From Zafaria cholistanensis (GTDB taxonomy: Bacteria > Actinomycetota > Actinomycetes > Actinomycetales > Micrococcaceae): 64,000 bases of DNA. Shown in pieces: positions 1 to 8,587 of the stretch. Position 1 is the stretch's first letter. Each line of letters begins with the position of its first letter. The DNA lies in the NCBI RefSeq assembly GCF_008580665.1, contig NZ_BKDJ01000010.1, positions 45,906 through 109,905 on the forward strand, read 5' to 3'. Position numbers and translations under genes: made by a program. The notes under the pieces were generated by a model. It was not told where the DNA came from and made no database searches. It saw nothing but the letters and a program-made list of their open reading frames with translations.

Positions 1-177
1 ATAGGGAAGGACCGGCTCTACGAGCGGTTCCCTGAAAATCTGGCCCTCCTTGCCCACGAGGTCTTCGCGGTCGGCGGTCAAACCCGGAGATCGAAGTCGA
101 TAGTTGGTATTGAAGTACCGGAGGAATGCTTCGCGCAGGTCGTTCGAAACACTGATTGGCTGTGGTTTAGAGGTCAT
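1..177 (-). CDS. N-terminus of a probable DEAD/DEAH-box helicase (runs off the window)
   Basis: Only the first 59 codons are present; the gene continues beyond base 1. It starts at ATG 177-175, which overlaps the stop of the upstream 1030-residue gene as ATGA, so the two are probably translationally coupled. The visible part contains LREAFLRYFNTNYRLRSP followed by a stretch ending EPLVEPVLPY. From memory this arrangement is typical of the N-terminus of large DEAD/DEAH helicases with a C-terminal DUF1998 that sit in defence islands. No helicase motif lies inside the window, so the assignment rests on that short resemblance and on the neighbouring helicase gene. Confidence 0.4.
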   Translation of the reverse strand, partial: MTSKPQPISVSNDLREAFLRYFNTNYRLRSPGLTADREDLVGKEGQIFREPLVEPVLPY

Positions 178-3100
178 GAGGTCAGCTTTCGAATCAGAAG
201 GGACGCGGTCTCCGGGGTCAACCCGATGTAGCTCAATGAGTAGGAACGAAGATCTGAAGCGGGCAGCTTGCCCGATGCAAGCACTGCAGCCCGGCCATAG
301 AGGCCTGGAAGGTCCGCGCCAAGCGGTACGCGGAGAACCATGGTTTCCGGGTTGTACGCCAGCAAGTGCCATCCGAGAGCGCTAGCCGCCAGGTGTTTCC
401 CGAGCTCGGCCCAAACGCGTGCTCCGCTGCCTTCACCGATGTCCCTTTGCGTTCGCAAGAAGTAACCGGATCCGTAGACGCGCGGGAGGCGATACAGCCC
501 GGGGACCGTCGCGTCCTCAATTTCCGCCCACGATGCATTTTGCAAGTTGAAGTACTCGTAGTTCGGGGCGGATGGAAACGACTGACGAGGCAATTCGCGG
601 AGCACCTGGCTTAGAGGCGGCAGCACTGCGGCGAGCTTGTGAGCGGCGTGGGGGGTGATGTAGTCCGGCGAGACTAATTCGTCCGCGACAGCCGGCATCG
701 CCTCGATCACGATGCCTTCGATGCGAGTCGTACCTTGCGTCGACGGATCGATCACGCTGATGTCCCCACCGGCGTTCTCCACGGCATCGCGAAGCTGATT
801 CTTCTCCGGTTTTGTCCACGCGCCGGTCAGTATCCAGGACTCCTGCCCCAAGCCCGCGATCCCCTGGATCGCCACTTCCCACGCCAGGACCTCAAGCTCC
901 TCATCCCGCTGCACTTCAATGACCGCGAGAGATTCAAGGGCATGCAGTAGTTGGCGTTCGAAGAGTGCTGAATCTTCGATCTGCCGGGCCAACATTGAAA
1001 AATCCCTGCGCGTTCCGCCTCCCATATATACAAGCGCGTCCAGGAAAGCGGTCCAGTTCGGGCCGGAGGCCTCCCTGACAGGAGGCTCCAGCGGCTTCCT
1101 CCAAGTGCTTTCCGGATGTTCGGACTTTGCCGCCTTCTTAAACCTGGTCGGCTGCCTCTTGCTCATGCCGCAGCCGAGGCATTCCCCGTACATCCACTCC
1201 GTCTTCGGGTACTTGCCGTCGAAGGTTGGAAAGATGAACCGATGTGTTCCAGTCACAATGCAGGAGTCGGCGGCAGGCCCGGGCAGACGCAGCTTTCCCC
1301 GCCTGGGCGTCACATTGCTTGGATCAGTCCAGGACAGCTTGGCAGAGACAGCCAGTCCCGACGCGCCGCTTTCGACGGGCTCAGCCTCGACACTGGACCC
1401 ATCAATCCAGCCAATGGCTTCGTCGCTGTCCTCGACGGATTTCAGAGGCCAGAGCGGCTCCCCCACCGCATGGGCAAGATTGCGTGTTACCCAGGTTGTG
1501 TTCGCCTCGCCGGTCCCCGACCCGCGGAGTCGAATCTGCATGTTCTGAAGGTTCTTCGCTCCATGCCGAAGCGACAGAGTGAAATCGGCCAGGCCCGCGC
1601 GGAGGTCGTCGACAGGCAGCTCGACGGGGGGTTGTAGACCTTGGCGGACTCTCGTCTCGACATTGCGCAGCGACTCTGGATCACGTTCGATTCGATAAAG
1701 GTCAAGGGGAATGTCGTCGTCGGAGGTGACCACGAGCGTGAGTGATGCTGCGGCGCTCCAGCGCTGCATCCTGCCGGGCAATTTCAATCCACCCTGCAGC
1801 GACATCTGGGTCGTCAGGCGAGGCTGGAATGCGAAGAGATCGCGGCCCGCCAGGAGTTCGGACGCCGGTGACCGAAGGAAGGTGACGCCGAGATATCCGG
1901 TCCAGCCCTCGGGGATTCCCTGCTGTCCGCCGGCTACCTTGCAGAAGCCAGGTTGTGCTGCATCGTCGAGAATGGCATCGACCTTGACCTCAAGCTGGTC
2001 TGTTTGCTTAATAAGAATCCGTGCCTCGGAACCAGCGAGTGCACGGTCTACTTCGACGTAGGAGGCCGTTAGGGCGTCACGAACAAAGATGACAACGTTC
2101 TTCGGGATACGACGCAAGAGGCGGTCTGTCGCGGTTCTGATCTTGATGTCGCTACCGATCAGCGACAAGGAGTCAACGTCATTGCCTCCGAAGTCGATGC
2201 CGAGAGAGCCATTACCTGCCGCACGGAAGGAGACGCCGAGTTCGGCCCCGTCCTGGGTCTCGATGGTTCCGCTGCCGCCGTCTACGGCGCCGTGCATGGC
2301 AACGAGCCCGAACTTGGAAATCGATGACAGGAACTTGCGCTCGCTTCTCCATGTCAGGAGGCAGCGCGCCCCCCTGGCGCTCTGATTCCCGCCGGCGGAG
2401 AGGCCATCCGGCCCCTCCCACGTGGAGAACTGGGCGAGGGCCAGATCTGTGATTCGGTCACGACTGCTGGCCGTTTCCCACATCTTCCGCAGCGCCTGAT
2501 TAGCGCTACTGCCCACCGAGCTGACCCACACATCCAACGCAGCGTTCATCTCCGCGGGAGGCACGGCCGTTCCCGCGACGAACCCCTGCTCATCGAAGAA
2601 CTTCTCGAGATTACGGCGCTCTGTATCGCGAATGAGTGCCTGCGAAATCGGCAGGCCTACATACCGATGCATGAGGGCGTAGGCGCTTGGTAGGCCTCGT
2701 TCGCCGCCCTGATCCTCCAGCCAAACGCTCAGCGCCTCCCAATACGCCTCGGTGGATTCCGCGAACGAGAGTCGAAGCCGGGACGATTCACTCTTGGGCA
2801 CATCCAACAGCGCTTCAAGCTGCGAATAGTATCCCGACGGCGTGGCATCCCCGTTGTTCCCCCGTGCACCCATGCTTTCCGCAGCGATGGACATGGCGGT
2901 CAAGAGGGCGATATGTGGTGGCAGCGGCACTTCGCCGTGGTCTCGGAGAGCTCTTCGGCGCTGGAACAGCCAGCATTTGGTCATTATGTCATACTCCGCA
3001 AAGGCCGCACGTTGGGTGCGTCGCCAGCAGATCCTGGACCTGACTGCACCGGCCAGCGATGCCAGCGCCTCATCGTCTGCATTTAGACCGAGGACCTCGC

Positions 3101-3266
3101 ACGCTTTGCCGAAGGCATGGTCGTCTCGGTCCAAATACACAAGTTGGCCTGCACGCTCTTCGCTGAAGAACGCTTGGCCAAGCGCCTCATTCCACGATGC
3201 GTAGTCGACCGATCGCCGCTGAACCGGCGCCACCCTCAGCGCGGCGCCGGCATATCCCTCCCCCAT
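174..3266 (-). CDS. Large unrecognised protein of a helicase operon (1030 aa)
   Basis: Start chosen at ATG 3266-3264 because GGGGGGAAG lies a few bases upstream; the open frame continues further upstream without such a site. I do not recognise the protein with certainty. It has no signal peptide or membrane segment. Around residues 720-750 a stretch containing ECLGCGMSKRQPTRF could be half of a zinc knuckle, and the following 300 residues look like a winged-helix region. The gene lies between a UvrD-like helicase and a probable DEAD/DEAH helicase on the same strand, and base composition is clearly less GC-rich than the rest of the window. Large accessory proteins of helicase-based defence systems, such as DruH of Druantia type III, have similar size and context, but I cannot confirm homology. 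Confidence 0.75.
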   Translation of the reverse strand: MGEGYAGAALRVAPVQRRSVDYASWNEALGQAFFSEERAGQLVYLDRDDHAFGKACEVLGLNADDEALASLAGAVRSRICWRRTQRAAFAEYDIMTKCWLFQRRRALRDHGEVPLPPHIALLTAMSIAAESMGARGNNGDATPSGYYSQLEALLDVPKSESSRLRLSFAESTEAYWEALSVWLEDQGGERGLPSAYALMHRYVGLPISQALIRDTERRNLEKFFDEQGFVAGTAVPPAEMNAALDVWVSSVGSSANQALRKMWETASSRDRITDLALAQFSTWEGPDGLSAGGNQSARGARCLLTWRSERKFLSSISKFGLVAMHGAVDGGSGTIETQDGAELGVSFRAAGNGSLGIDFGGNDVDSLSLIGSDIKIRTATDRLLRRIPKNVVIFVRDALTASYVEVDRALAGSEARILIKQTDQLEVKVDAILDDAAQPGFCKVAGGQQGIPEGWTGYLGVTFLRSPASELLAGRDLFAFQPRLTTQMSLQGGLKLPGRMQRWSAAASLTLVVTSDDDIPLDLYRIERDPESLRNVETRVRQGLQPPVELPVDDLRAGLADFTLSLRHGAKNLQNMQIRLRGSGTGEANTTWVTRNLAHAVGEPLWPLKSVEDSDEAIGWIDGSSVEAEPVESGASGLAVSAKLSWTDPSNVTPRRGKLRLPGPAADSCIVTGTHRFIFPTFDGKYPKTEWMYGECLGCGMSKRQPTRFKKAAKSEHPESTWRKPLEPPVREASGPNWTAFLDALVYMGGGTRRDFSMLARQIEDSALFERQLLHALESLAVIEVQRDEELEVLAWEVAIQGIAGLGQESWILTGAWTKPEKNQLRDAVENAGGDISVIDPSTQGTTRIEGIVIEAMPAVADELVSPDYITPHAAHKLAAVLPPLSQVLRELPRQSFPSAPNYEYFNLQNASWAEIEDATVPGLYRLPRVYGSGYFLRTQRDIGEGSGARVWAELGKHLAASALGWHLLAYNPETMVLRVPLGADLPGLYGRAAVLASGKLPASDLRSYSLSYIGLTPETASLLIRKLTS

Positions 3267-3312
3267 TACTTCCCCCCGAAAATGACCCTGATCCGAATAG
3301 TTGAACGTTACG

Positions 3313-5207
3313 TCAAGCCACTGACACTTTGGCGGAAGCGGCTGCCAACAGCCCCGACGGTGTCCCACTCCAGCTGACCACCAGTTCGTCGCGGGCACGC
3401 GTTGCAGCCACATACAGCAGCGAGCGTTCGCGCAGCAGGGCGTCCTCCCGCTCCGCTTCGGCCAACCCGGCAGTGACGTGCCCTAACGGTACTGATGCAT
3501 CGTTCACGCCGAACAACAGCACTTTGAAGAACTCCATACCCTTGGCCCGGTGCATGGTCATGTACAGCGGCTTCGACCCGTCCCCTGGCTGGTCGACGCT
3601 GCGCACCTCGACCTTGCGTTCGTCCATACCAGTCTGAAGCTTTTGCAGCTGGTTCTTCGTACGGGCAATAATTCCGATGGCGTTCCCCGACACTCCCTCG
3701 GCAATCCACTGCCGGATGGTAGCCGCAGCGGTATCGAGTTCCGATGCCAGCGAGTCGTTGCCGGCTTCCTGAGGCACCGGACCGGACCGCATGGAGTGGT
3801 ATCCGTTTGAGTTTTCGGCGTCCCCTTCGAGCCCTTCGATTTCCTTCCCATCCAGCAGCCGGACGGCGTAGGCGAGGTTTTGCGCCGTGGTCCGGTAGTT
3901 CAGGGTCAGGCGCCTCGAGCGGCCGATGATCGCGATCCCGTACCTTGACAGGGGAACTTTCTGGCCGTAGATCCGCTGGTGTGAGTCCTCGGCGATGAAC
4001 AGATCGTTCGCTCCGGGTGCCACCACAGCGCACGCAAGAACAACCAGTGGGCTGCGCGGAGGTCCTGGGCCTCGTCGATCAGCACATGGTCGACGAGCGA
4101 ACCGCGGCCCGACGCCTCACGGTGCCGCTGGGCCGCGCCTGCCACGGCTGCCAGCTCCGTGAAGGAGATGCTCTCGGCCACGCGCTCCGTCTGGCGGTAT
4201 GCCTCGATGACCTTCCAAACGCCAACCCGTTTCGGCCGAGTGAGCAAGGTTCCCCGTCCCACACGCGGCACCTTGAGGTATTCCTCCTTAGATTTCACCG
4301 CGTTGGCCAGGACAACAGCTACATATTCCTGTTCCAGGAAGGTCGGGTTGGCGAGCTCCGCTTCCAGGCCGTGGTCAACGGTTCCCAGCGCTACCTTCCA
4401 CTTGCCAACGGAATCCATGTCGGGGCGGAGTTGGGCATTGGCATGGGCGTCCCCGAGAATCTCGCGCAAAGCAGCCTGCTTTTCGGCGGCACCGGCGCCG
4501 TTGAGAACCTGAAGGGCCAGAGAATCGATGCCGCCGACGTAAATACCCGATTCGCCTGGCTTGGCGGCGATGGCCAGTCCCGGATCGAGCCGACTCAGGC
4601 TCTGCACCAGGGACAACGCAAGGGTTCGGGTGAAGGTGGTGACAAGGACCCGTGCCGCCGTGTTCCGTTCAGCCAGGACCTTGGCACGGTGCAGCACGAC
4701 GACGGTCTTCCCCGTTCCGGCTCCTCCGGACAGGTGAAACGGACCATTCCAGGAACCGTCCGCATAGCGATGCTGTTCGGGATGCAGGAAGGTGCGCCAG
4801 GCGTCCGCGTCGCCGCCCTCGATCACCTCGCGCAGCGCGTCCGCGGTATCCCCGATGTAGGCAAACTGCAAGCGGGCAGCCGGCTTGGCGAACCCTTCGG
4901 CGATCTTCTGGTCTTCGGTCTTCTCTTCAGGGGTGGTTCCGGAGATGGCCGGGCTGCCCTCGGTTTCAGGCTGGCGCCTGGTCAGCCTCAGTTCATCCAT
5001 GCTCTCCTCCAGCGACTTGCCAGCGGCGAGATTCAGAAGCACCAGCCCTTGCCAGTCGGGGGCCTGGTCGGTGACCTTGTGGAAGGCGGCCTCGGTTGCT
5101 GCGGCGAGGGCCTTTTTCGCGATGCCGGGTTTGATGCCAGCCTCCTCCACGAGGTAGGCCGCATCGTAACCACAGCAAATCAGCCCATTGGCCCCCCTTT
5201 GGCCCAA
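3313..5207 (-). pseudogene. UvrD/Rep-like superfamily 1 helicase, interrupted by a frameshift
   Basis: Two reading frames together make one SF1 helicase. The first (5207 to about 4020) carries the P-loop GGAGTGKT at residues 161-168, the motif VLVTTFTRTLAL and the Walker B DEAQD. The second (about 4026 to 3313) carries QRIYG, the NYRTT stretch, IGIIARTKNQLQ, MTMHRAKGMEF and YVAATRARDELVVSW. The switch falls at about 4020 (LRAL, then VAPGAND). The whole span is 1895 bp, one base short of a multiple of three, so one missing base explains it. Members of this family usually have an extra N-terminal toxin-like domain, which is not seen here. The chosen start is TTG 5207. The break may be real or a sequencing error. 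It heads the operon with the two genes downstream. Confidence 0.8.
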
Positions 5208-5458
5208 AGAGCGGAGGTCGCCGGATTGTTCGTCGGCGCTGCCGGCGGCACCGGCACATCGGGCGATGTCGGCATGACCGTCACGGTCGGTGCTACCGGG
5301 GGATGGCCATCATTCACATGTTCGTCCGGCTTGGTCCCTTCGATAATCTTGGGCCCCCACCTGTGATGCCCGCATGCACACAGGGCGTACCAGTTGCCTG
5401 GCCTGCAAAGAGATTTTGAGCACTCTTGCGAAAAACAGTTCCCGCCCCTACTCTGGAT
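5180..5458 (-). pseudogene. Possible lost N-terminus of the helicase: Cys/His-rich segment plus proline-rich linker
   Basis: Upstream of the helicase another minus-strand frame encodes a Cys/His cluster (CFSQECSKSLC, then ALCACGHHRWGPK), followed by a Pro/Thr/Val-rich linker, and stops at 5180-5182. It has no usable start codon before the cluster. It meets the helicase frame at a run of six C on the plus strand (5192-5197); one more base there would fuse the cluster and linker to the helicase frame. This suggests that the helicase once began with a zinc-ribbon-like domain. The segment could also be chance coding in the promoter region of the divergent gene. Confidence 0.35.
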
Positions 5459-5480
5459 TTATCGCAGAAGCGCTCAAAAT
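5413..5480. promoter_or_regulatory. Inverted repeat upstream of the ARPP-1 gene
   Basis: ATTTTGAGC at 5413-5421 and its exact complement GCTCAAAAT at 5472-5480 flank the presumed promoter. Extending to 20 bases, the two half-sites agree at 16 positions. The downstream half ends 25 bases before the ATG at 5506. Likely binding sites for a regulator of the ADP-ribose genes; which regulator is unknown. Confidence 0.35.
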
Positions 5481-5505
5481 ATCCTGACTACTTCCAGGGG
5501 GAACC

Positions 5506-6393
5506 ATGAACATCGGACAGCTTCACCTCGGCGCCGGCCACCAAGCCGGGCCACTCACCCTCTTTCCGGTTTGGGCCGAGGGGACGGCCACCACCGGAAT
5601 CACCACCGGTGCCGCTGCCAATCTGGAGGTCTCCGAGCTCGCTTCCGGCCCGCAGGTTTCCCGCCTTACCGTCACCAACCGCGATACCCGGACTGTCCTC
5701 CTGCTTGAGGGAGAACTTCTTGAGGGCGGCCACCAGCACCGCGTCTGCGCCCGGGACACCATCCTGGCCCCCAATGAAACCCGGGATGTGGAAACCTACT
5801 GCGTCGAGAAGGGCCGGTGGAGCGGCGCCACCCGGCACAGCCGTTCTGCCCGCCGGGCGCCGTTGAGCGTGCGCACTGAACTGCACCGCCCCAACCGCGG
5901 CGCGGACACCCAGTCCCGCATTTGGGACCGGGTGGATCGCTACCAAGGCCTCAATACGCGCTCGGCCACCGGATCCCTCCTCGAGCACCTCGACGCCGGC
6001 TCCCGGCGGACCGAGCGCGAGCAGACCCCGCTGCCGGCCCCAATCGATGGCCAGCGCGGCTTCGCGATCGGCTATGGCGGGCAGGCCCTGATGCTGGAAC
6101 TGTTCGGCAGCCACGAACTGTTCCTGGCACACTATCGCCCGGCGGTGGAGGCCGCGTGGCTGGATTTGCAGCTCCTGACGGGGAAACTGCCGGCTGTCGC
6201 CACGCGCGCCCAGTCGGCCCGGGATCTGGCAGTTCGCCTGATGCGCGTGGACCTGCCCCGGGACTCACACGATTTCCAGGGCACCAGCGGGCCGGTAGCC
6301 TTTCGCGGCATCACCACCCGTAATTCAGGCCCTGAAGCCATGCTTGCCCACCTCAGCGGCTGGGACGTCCGCCACCCGCTCATGGCTGGATGA
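5506..6393 (+). CDS. ARPP-1 (DUF6569)-type domain protein
   Basis: 295 residues, ATG start 12 bases after AGGGGGAACC. The sequence has the features I associate with the ARPP-1 family (ADP-ribosylglycohydrolase and rhodanese-phosphatase associated): a beta-rich N-terminus with TNRDTRTVLLLEGELLEGG, then APNETRDVETYCVEKGRW, and a C-terminal helical part with GYGGQALMLELFG. The family is known from conserved linkage to ADP-ribose and NAD metabolism genes; its biochemical role is not established. It is the first gene of a probable two-gene operon with the ADP-ribosylglycohydrolase, 46 bases downstream. No signal peptide; cytoplasmic. Confidence 0.75.
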   Translation: MNIGQLHLGAGHQAGPLTLFPVWAEGTATTGITTGAAANLEVSELASGPQVSRLTVTNRDTRTVLLLEGELLEGGHQHRVCARDTILAPNETRDVETYCVEKGRWSGATRHSRSARRAPLSVRTELHRPNRGADTQSRIWDRVDRYQGLNTRSATGSLLEHLDAGSRRTEREQTPLPAPIDGQRGFAIGYGGQALMLELFGSHELFLAHYRPAVEAAWLDLQLLTGKLPAVATRAQSARDLAVRLMRVDLPRDSHDFQGTSGPVAFRGITTRNSGPEAMLAHLSGWDVRHPLMAG

Positions 6394-6439
6394 CCCGCGT
6401 TCCGTCCGTGACCCATTCCGTCTTCCCAGGAGCAGCCCT

Positions 6440-7552
6440 ATGAATCTCCCCGTTCGACTCGATTCCGCCCAGCGCGACCGCGCTGCCGGCACCCTTGTAG
6501 GCCTTGCCGCGGGCGACGCCCTCGGGGCTGGCTACGAATTCGGAGACCCGCTGCCGGAGGCCGCCCCGGTCGGCATGATTGGTGGCGGCCCGTTCGGCTT
6601 CGCTCCTGCCGAATGGACGGATGACACCTCCATGGCCGTCGTCGTCGCCCGCGCCCTGCTTCCGGCGTCATGCTCCAATCCGGCACGTCCGGAGACTGAG
6701 GACGACGCCGGCGCGCTCCTTCCGGACGACGCCCGCCTTTCGGCGATGGTCGACGGCTGGCGGGACTGGGCACAGGACGCCAAGGACGTCGGGGCCCAAA
6801 CCCGTGCGGTGCTGGGACGCGCCGGCCGGCTGGTGGGGACGGCCGGCCCCTCGGGCGAAGTTACGCCGGCGCAGGCGGCCCGCACCGCCGCCCGCGAACA
6901 CCACGAGGCGAACGGGCGCTCCGCCGGCAATGGCTCGCTGATGCGCACCGCACCCCTGGCTGTGGCCTTCCTGCACGACGAGGCCGCCGCATGGGATGCC
7001 GCCATGCACGTCAGCGAACTGACGCACTTCGAGTCCGACGCCGGCGAGGCCTGCGCCCTGTGGACGGTTGCGATCCGCCACGCGGTGCTCACCGGCGAAC
7101 TCGACGTGCGCCGGGGCCTGCCGCGCCTCGCTAAGGACCGGGCCGCGCTCTGGGCCTCCCGCATTGACGCTGCCGAGCAGTCCGCCCCGCGCGATTTCAC
7201 CAACAACGGCTGGGTGGTCGAGGCCTTCCAGGGCGCATGGAGCGCGATCGCCTCCATTACCCGCGGGAAGGCGGACGCAAATGCAAGCCCCGGCGTCGAA
7301 CCCGGAATCGCGGCAACCGCGCCGGACACGACCTCACTGCGCCGCGGGATCGAGGCCGCGGTCCGCGGGGGCCGGGACACAGACACCGTCGCGGCAATTG
7401 CTGGATCCCTGCTCGGTGCCGCCCATGGACACTCCGCCATCCCGTCCGGATGGCTGAACGACCTGCACGGCTGGCCTGGGCTCAAGGCCAACGATCTCGC
7501 CGAACTGGGTCTGGCACTGGCCACACGGGAAGGAATCAAGCAAGAGTCTTGA
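6440..7552 (+). CDS. ADP-ribosylglycohydrolase (DraG family)
   Basis: 370 residues, start at ATG 6440 behind AGGAG. Hydrolyses ADP-ribosyl bonds, removing ADP-ribose from proteins or small molecules, with two Mg ions. Seen: the opening GLAAGDALGAGYEF (about residues 17-30), the metal-binding EWTDDTSM (about 57-64), GNGSLMRTAP in the middle, and GRDTDTVAAIAGSLLGA near the C-terminus, which supplies the second metal-binding Asp cluster. All hallmark acidic residues are present, so it should be active. The neighbouring ARPP-1 gene and the convergent NrtR-like regulator support a role in ADP-ribose turnover. The physiological substrate cannot be told. Confidence 0.9.
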   Translation: MNLPVRLDSAQRDRAAGTLVGLAAGDALGAGYEFGDPLPEAAPVGMIGGGPFGFAPAEWTDDTSMAVVVARALLPASCSNPARPETEDDAGALLPDDARLSAMVDGWRDWAQDAKDVGAQTRAVLGRAGRLVGTAGPSGEVTPAQAARTAAREHHEANGRSAGNGSLMRTAPLAVAFLHDEAAAWDAAMHVSELTHFESDAGEACALWTVAIRHAVLTGELDVRRGLPRLAKDRAALWASRIDAAEQSAPRDFTNNGWVVEAFQGAWSAIASITRGKADANASPGVEPGIAATAPDTTSLRRGIEAAVRGGRDTDTVAAIAGSLLGAAHGHSAIPSGWLNDLHGWPGLKANDLAELGLALATREGIKQES

Positions 7553-7586
7553 CCCGCCCGCTCCGCCGTTCGCCACGGCAACTGGG

Positions 7587-8351
7587 TCAAATGGCTCGCA
7601 TGCGAAGCGGCTGTTCCCGGCGCCGGTATACCTGCGCCGGGCGGCCGCGCCCGGAGCCTGCACTCCGCAAGTCACTGCGCATCGCTGGATCGCCTTGGAG
7701 GCTAAGCAGGCTCTCCGACCCCAGCGGGGCGACCCGCTTGTCGGTGGCTACCAGTTGCGGCTCCATCAGGCGGCGGAAAGTGTCCCGCTGCAGGCGGGAA
7801 CCGGCGACGGCCTCGTGCACGGCGCGCAACTCGCTCATGGTGAACTCGCTCTCAAGCAGTCCGGCTGGATCGGGGTTGGCCGCATACTCGGCGCGCACCG
7901 CCGCCGCGGCGAAACCAATGATCTGCTCATGGTCATAGGGCAGCGGCTCGTGGAGTTCGGCGGACAGGAAGTCGTCGACGGGACGCAACTCCCGATCCCC
8001 CGGCGAGAGCACCGGTTCAAGCTCGGCGTACGGGACGACGTCGACGTGCGCCACCGAGAGCACCCAACCGCGGGAATCCCGTCCGGGTTCGTCAAAGACG
8101 TGCAACTGCCGCGGCGCCCGCCCCCGGATCCCAACCTTCTCTTGGAGGCAGTCATGGACGGCGTCGACCAGGGTCTGGTGGGGCCGGAGGAACCGGCCCG
8201 GGAGGGCGAAGCGGCCCGCTTCGTCCCCCTCGGGGCGCCGGACCAGCAGCACCTGCAGCTCACCCCGGCGCACTGTCAGCAGTGCGACGTCGACGGCGAC
8301 ACTGGGGCGGGGGTAGTCACCCAGGGAATCGGCAGGCTTCTTGGGAGGCAT
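7587..8351 (-). CDS. NrtR-like regulator with a degenerate Nudix domain
   Basis: 254 residues, ATG preceded by GGAGG. Residues 14-150 form a Nudix fold. In the Nudix box GRFLRPHQTLVDAVHDCLQE the catalytic Glu residues are replaced, as in NrtR proteins, which bind ADP-ribose-type ligands without hydrolysing them. The C-terminal 100 residues (SEFTMSELRAVHEAVAG onward) match the winged-helix DNA-binding half of NrtR. Known NrtR proteins repress NAD or ADP-ribose genes and respond to ADP-ribose; here it converges on the ADP-ribosylglycohydrolase gene and so is a good candidate to control that operon. A plain Nudix hydrolase is less likely because of the lost residues. Confidence 0.8.
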   Translation of the reverse strand: MPPKKPADSLGDYPRPSVAVDVALLTVRRGELQVLLVRRPEGDEAGRFALPGRFLRPHQTLVDAVHDCLQEKVGIRGRAPRQLHVFDEPGRDSRGWVLSVAHVDVVPYAELEPVLSPGDRELRPVDDFLSAELHEPLPYDHEQIIGFAAAAVRAEYAANPDPAGLLESEFTMSELRAVHEAVAGSRLQRDTFRRLMEPQLVATDKRVAPLGSESLLSLQGDPAMRSDLRSAGSGRGRPAQVYRRREQPLRMRAI

Positions 8352-8359
8352 GCCTCCAA

Positions 8360-8380
8360 TTTACGCAGTATTCAGCAAAA
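8360..8380. promoter_or_regulatory. Imperfect palindrome before the NrtR-like gene
   Basis: TTTACGCAGTATTCAGCAAA begins nine bases upstream of the ATG at 8351. Its outer TTT/AAA and inner GCAGTATTCAGC parts are roughly symmetrical. The position suits an autoregulatory operator overlapping the promoter. No match to an established motif is claimed. Confidence 0.3.
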
Positions 8381-8587
8381 AGCGGAAAGGGTGATCGTGG
8401 GTACGGTATGGCGTCAGTGGGAGAGGCAGGTTCCCCCCGGCGCGGATCATCAGGATAAATAATTCCACAGTCATTTAAACCAATTTCTAACTTGTCAGGG
8501 GCGGGTTTTAGGCTTCCCACCAATCGGTGCGTCGAGCTAGAAGGAGGCACCAAAGCTCGCAGTCCACCCGCGCTTCAGGAGGTCACC

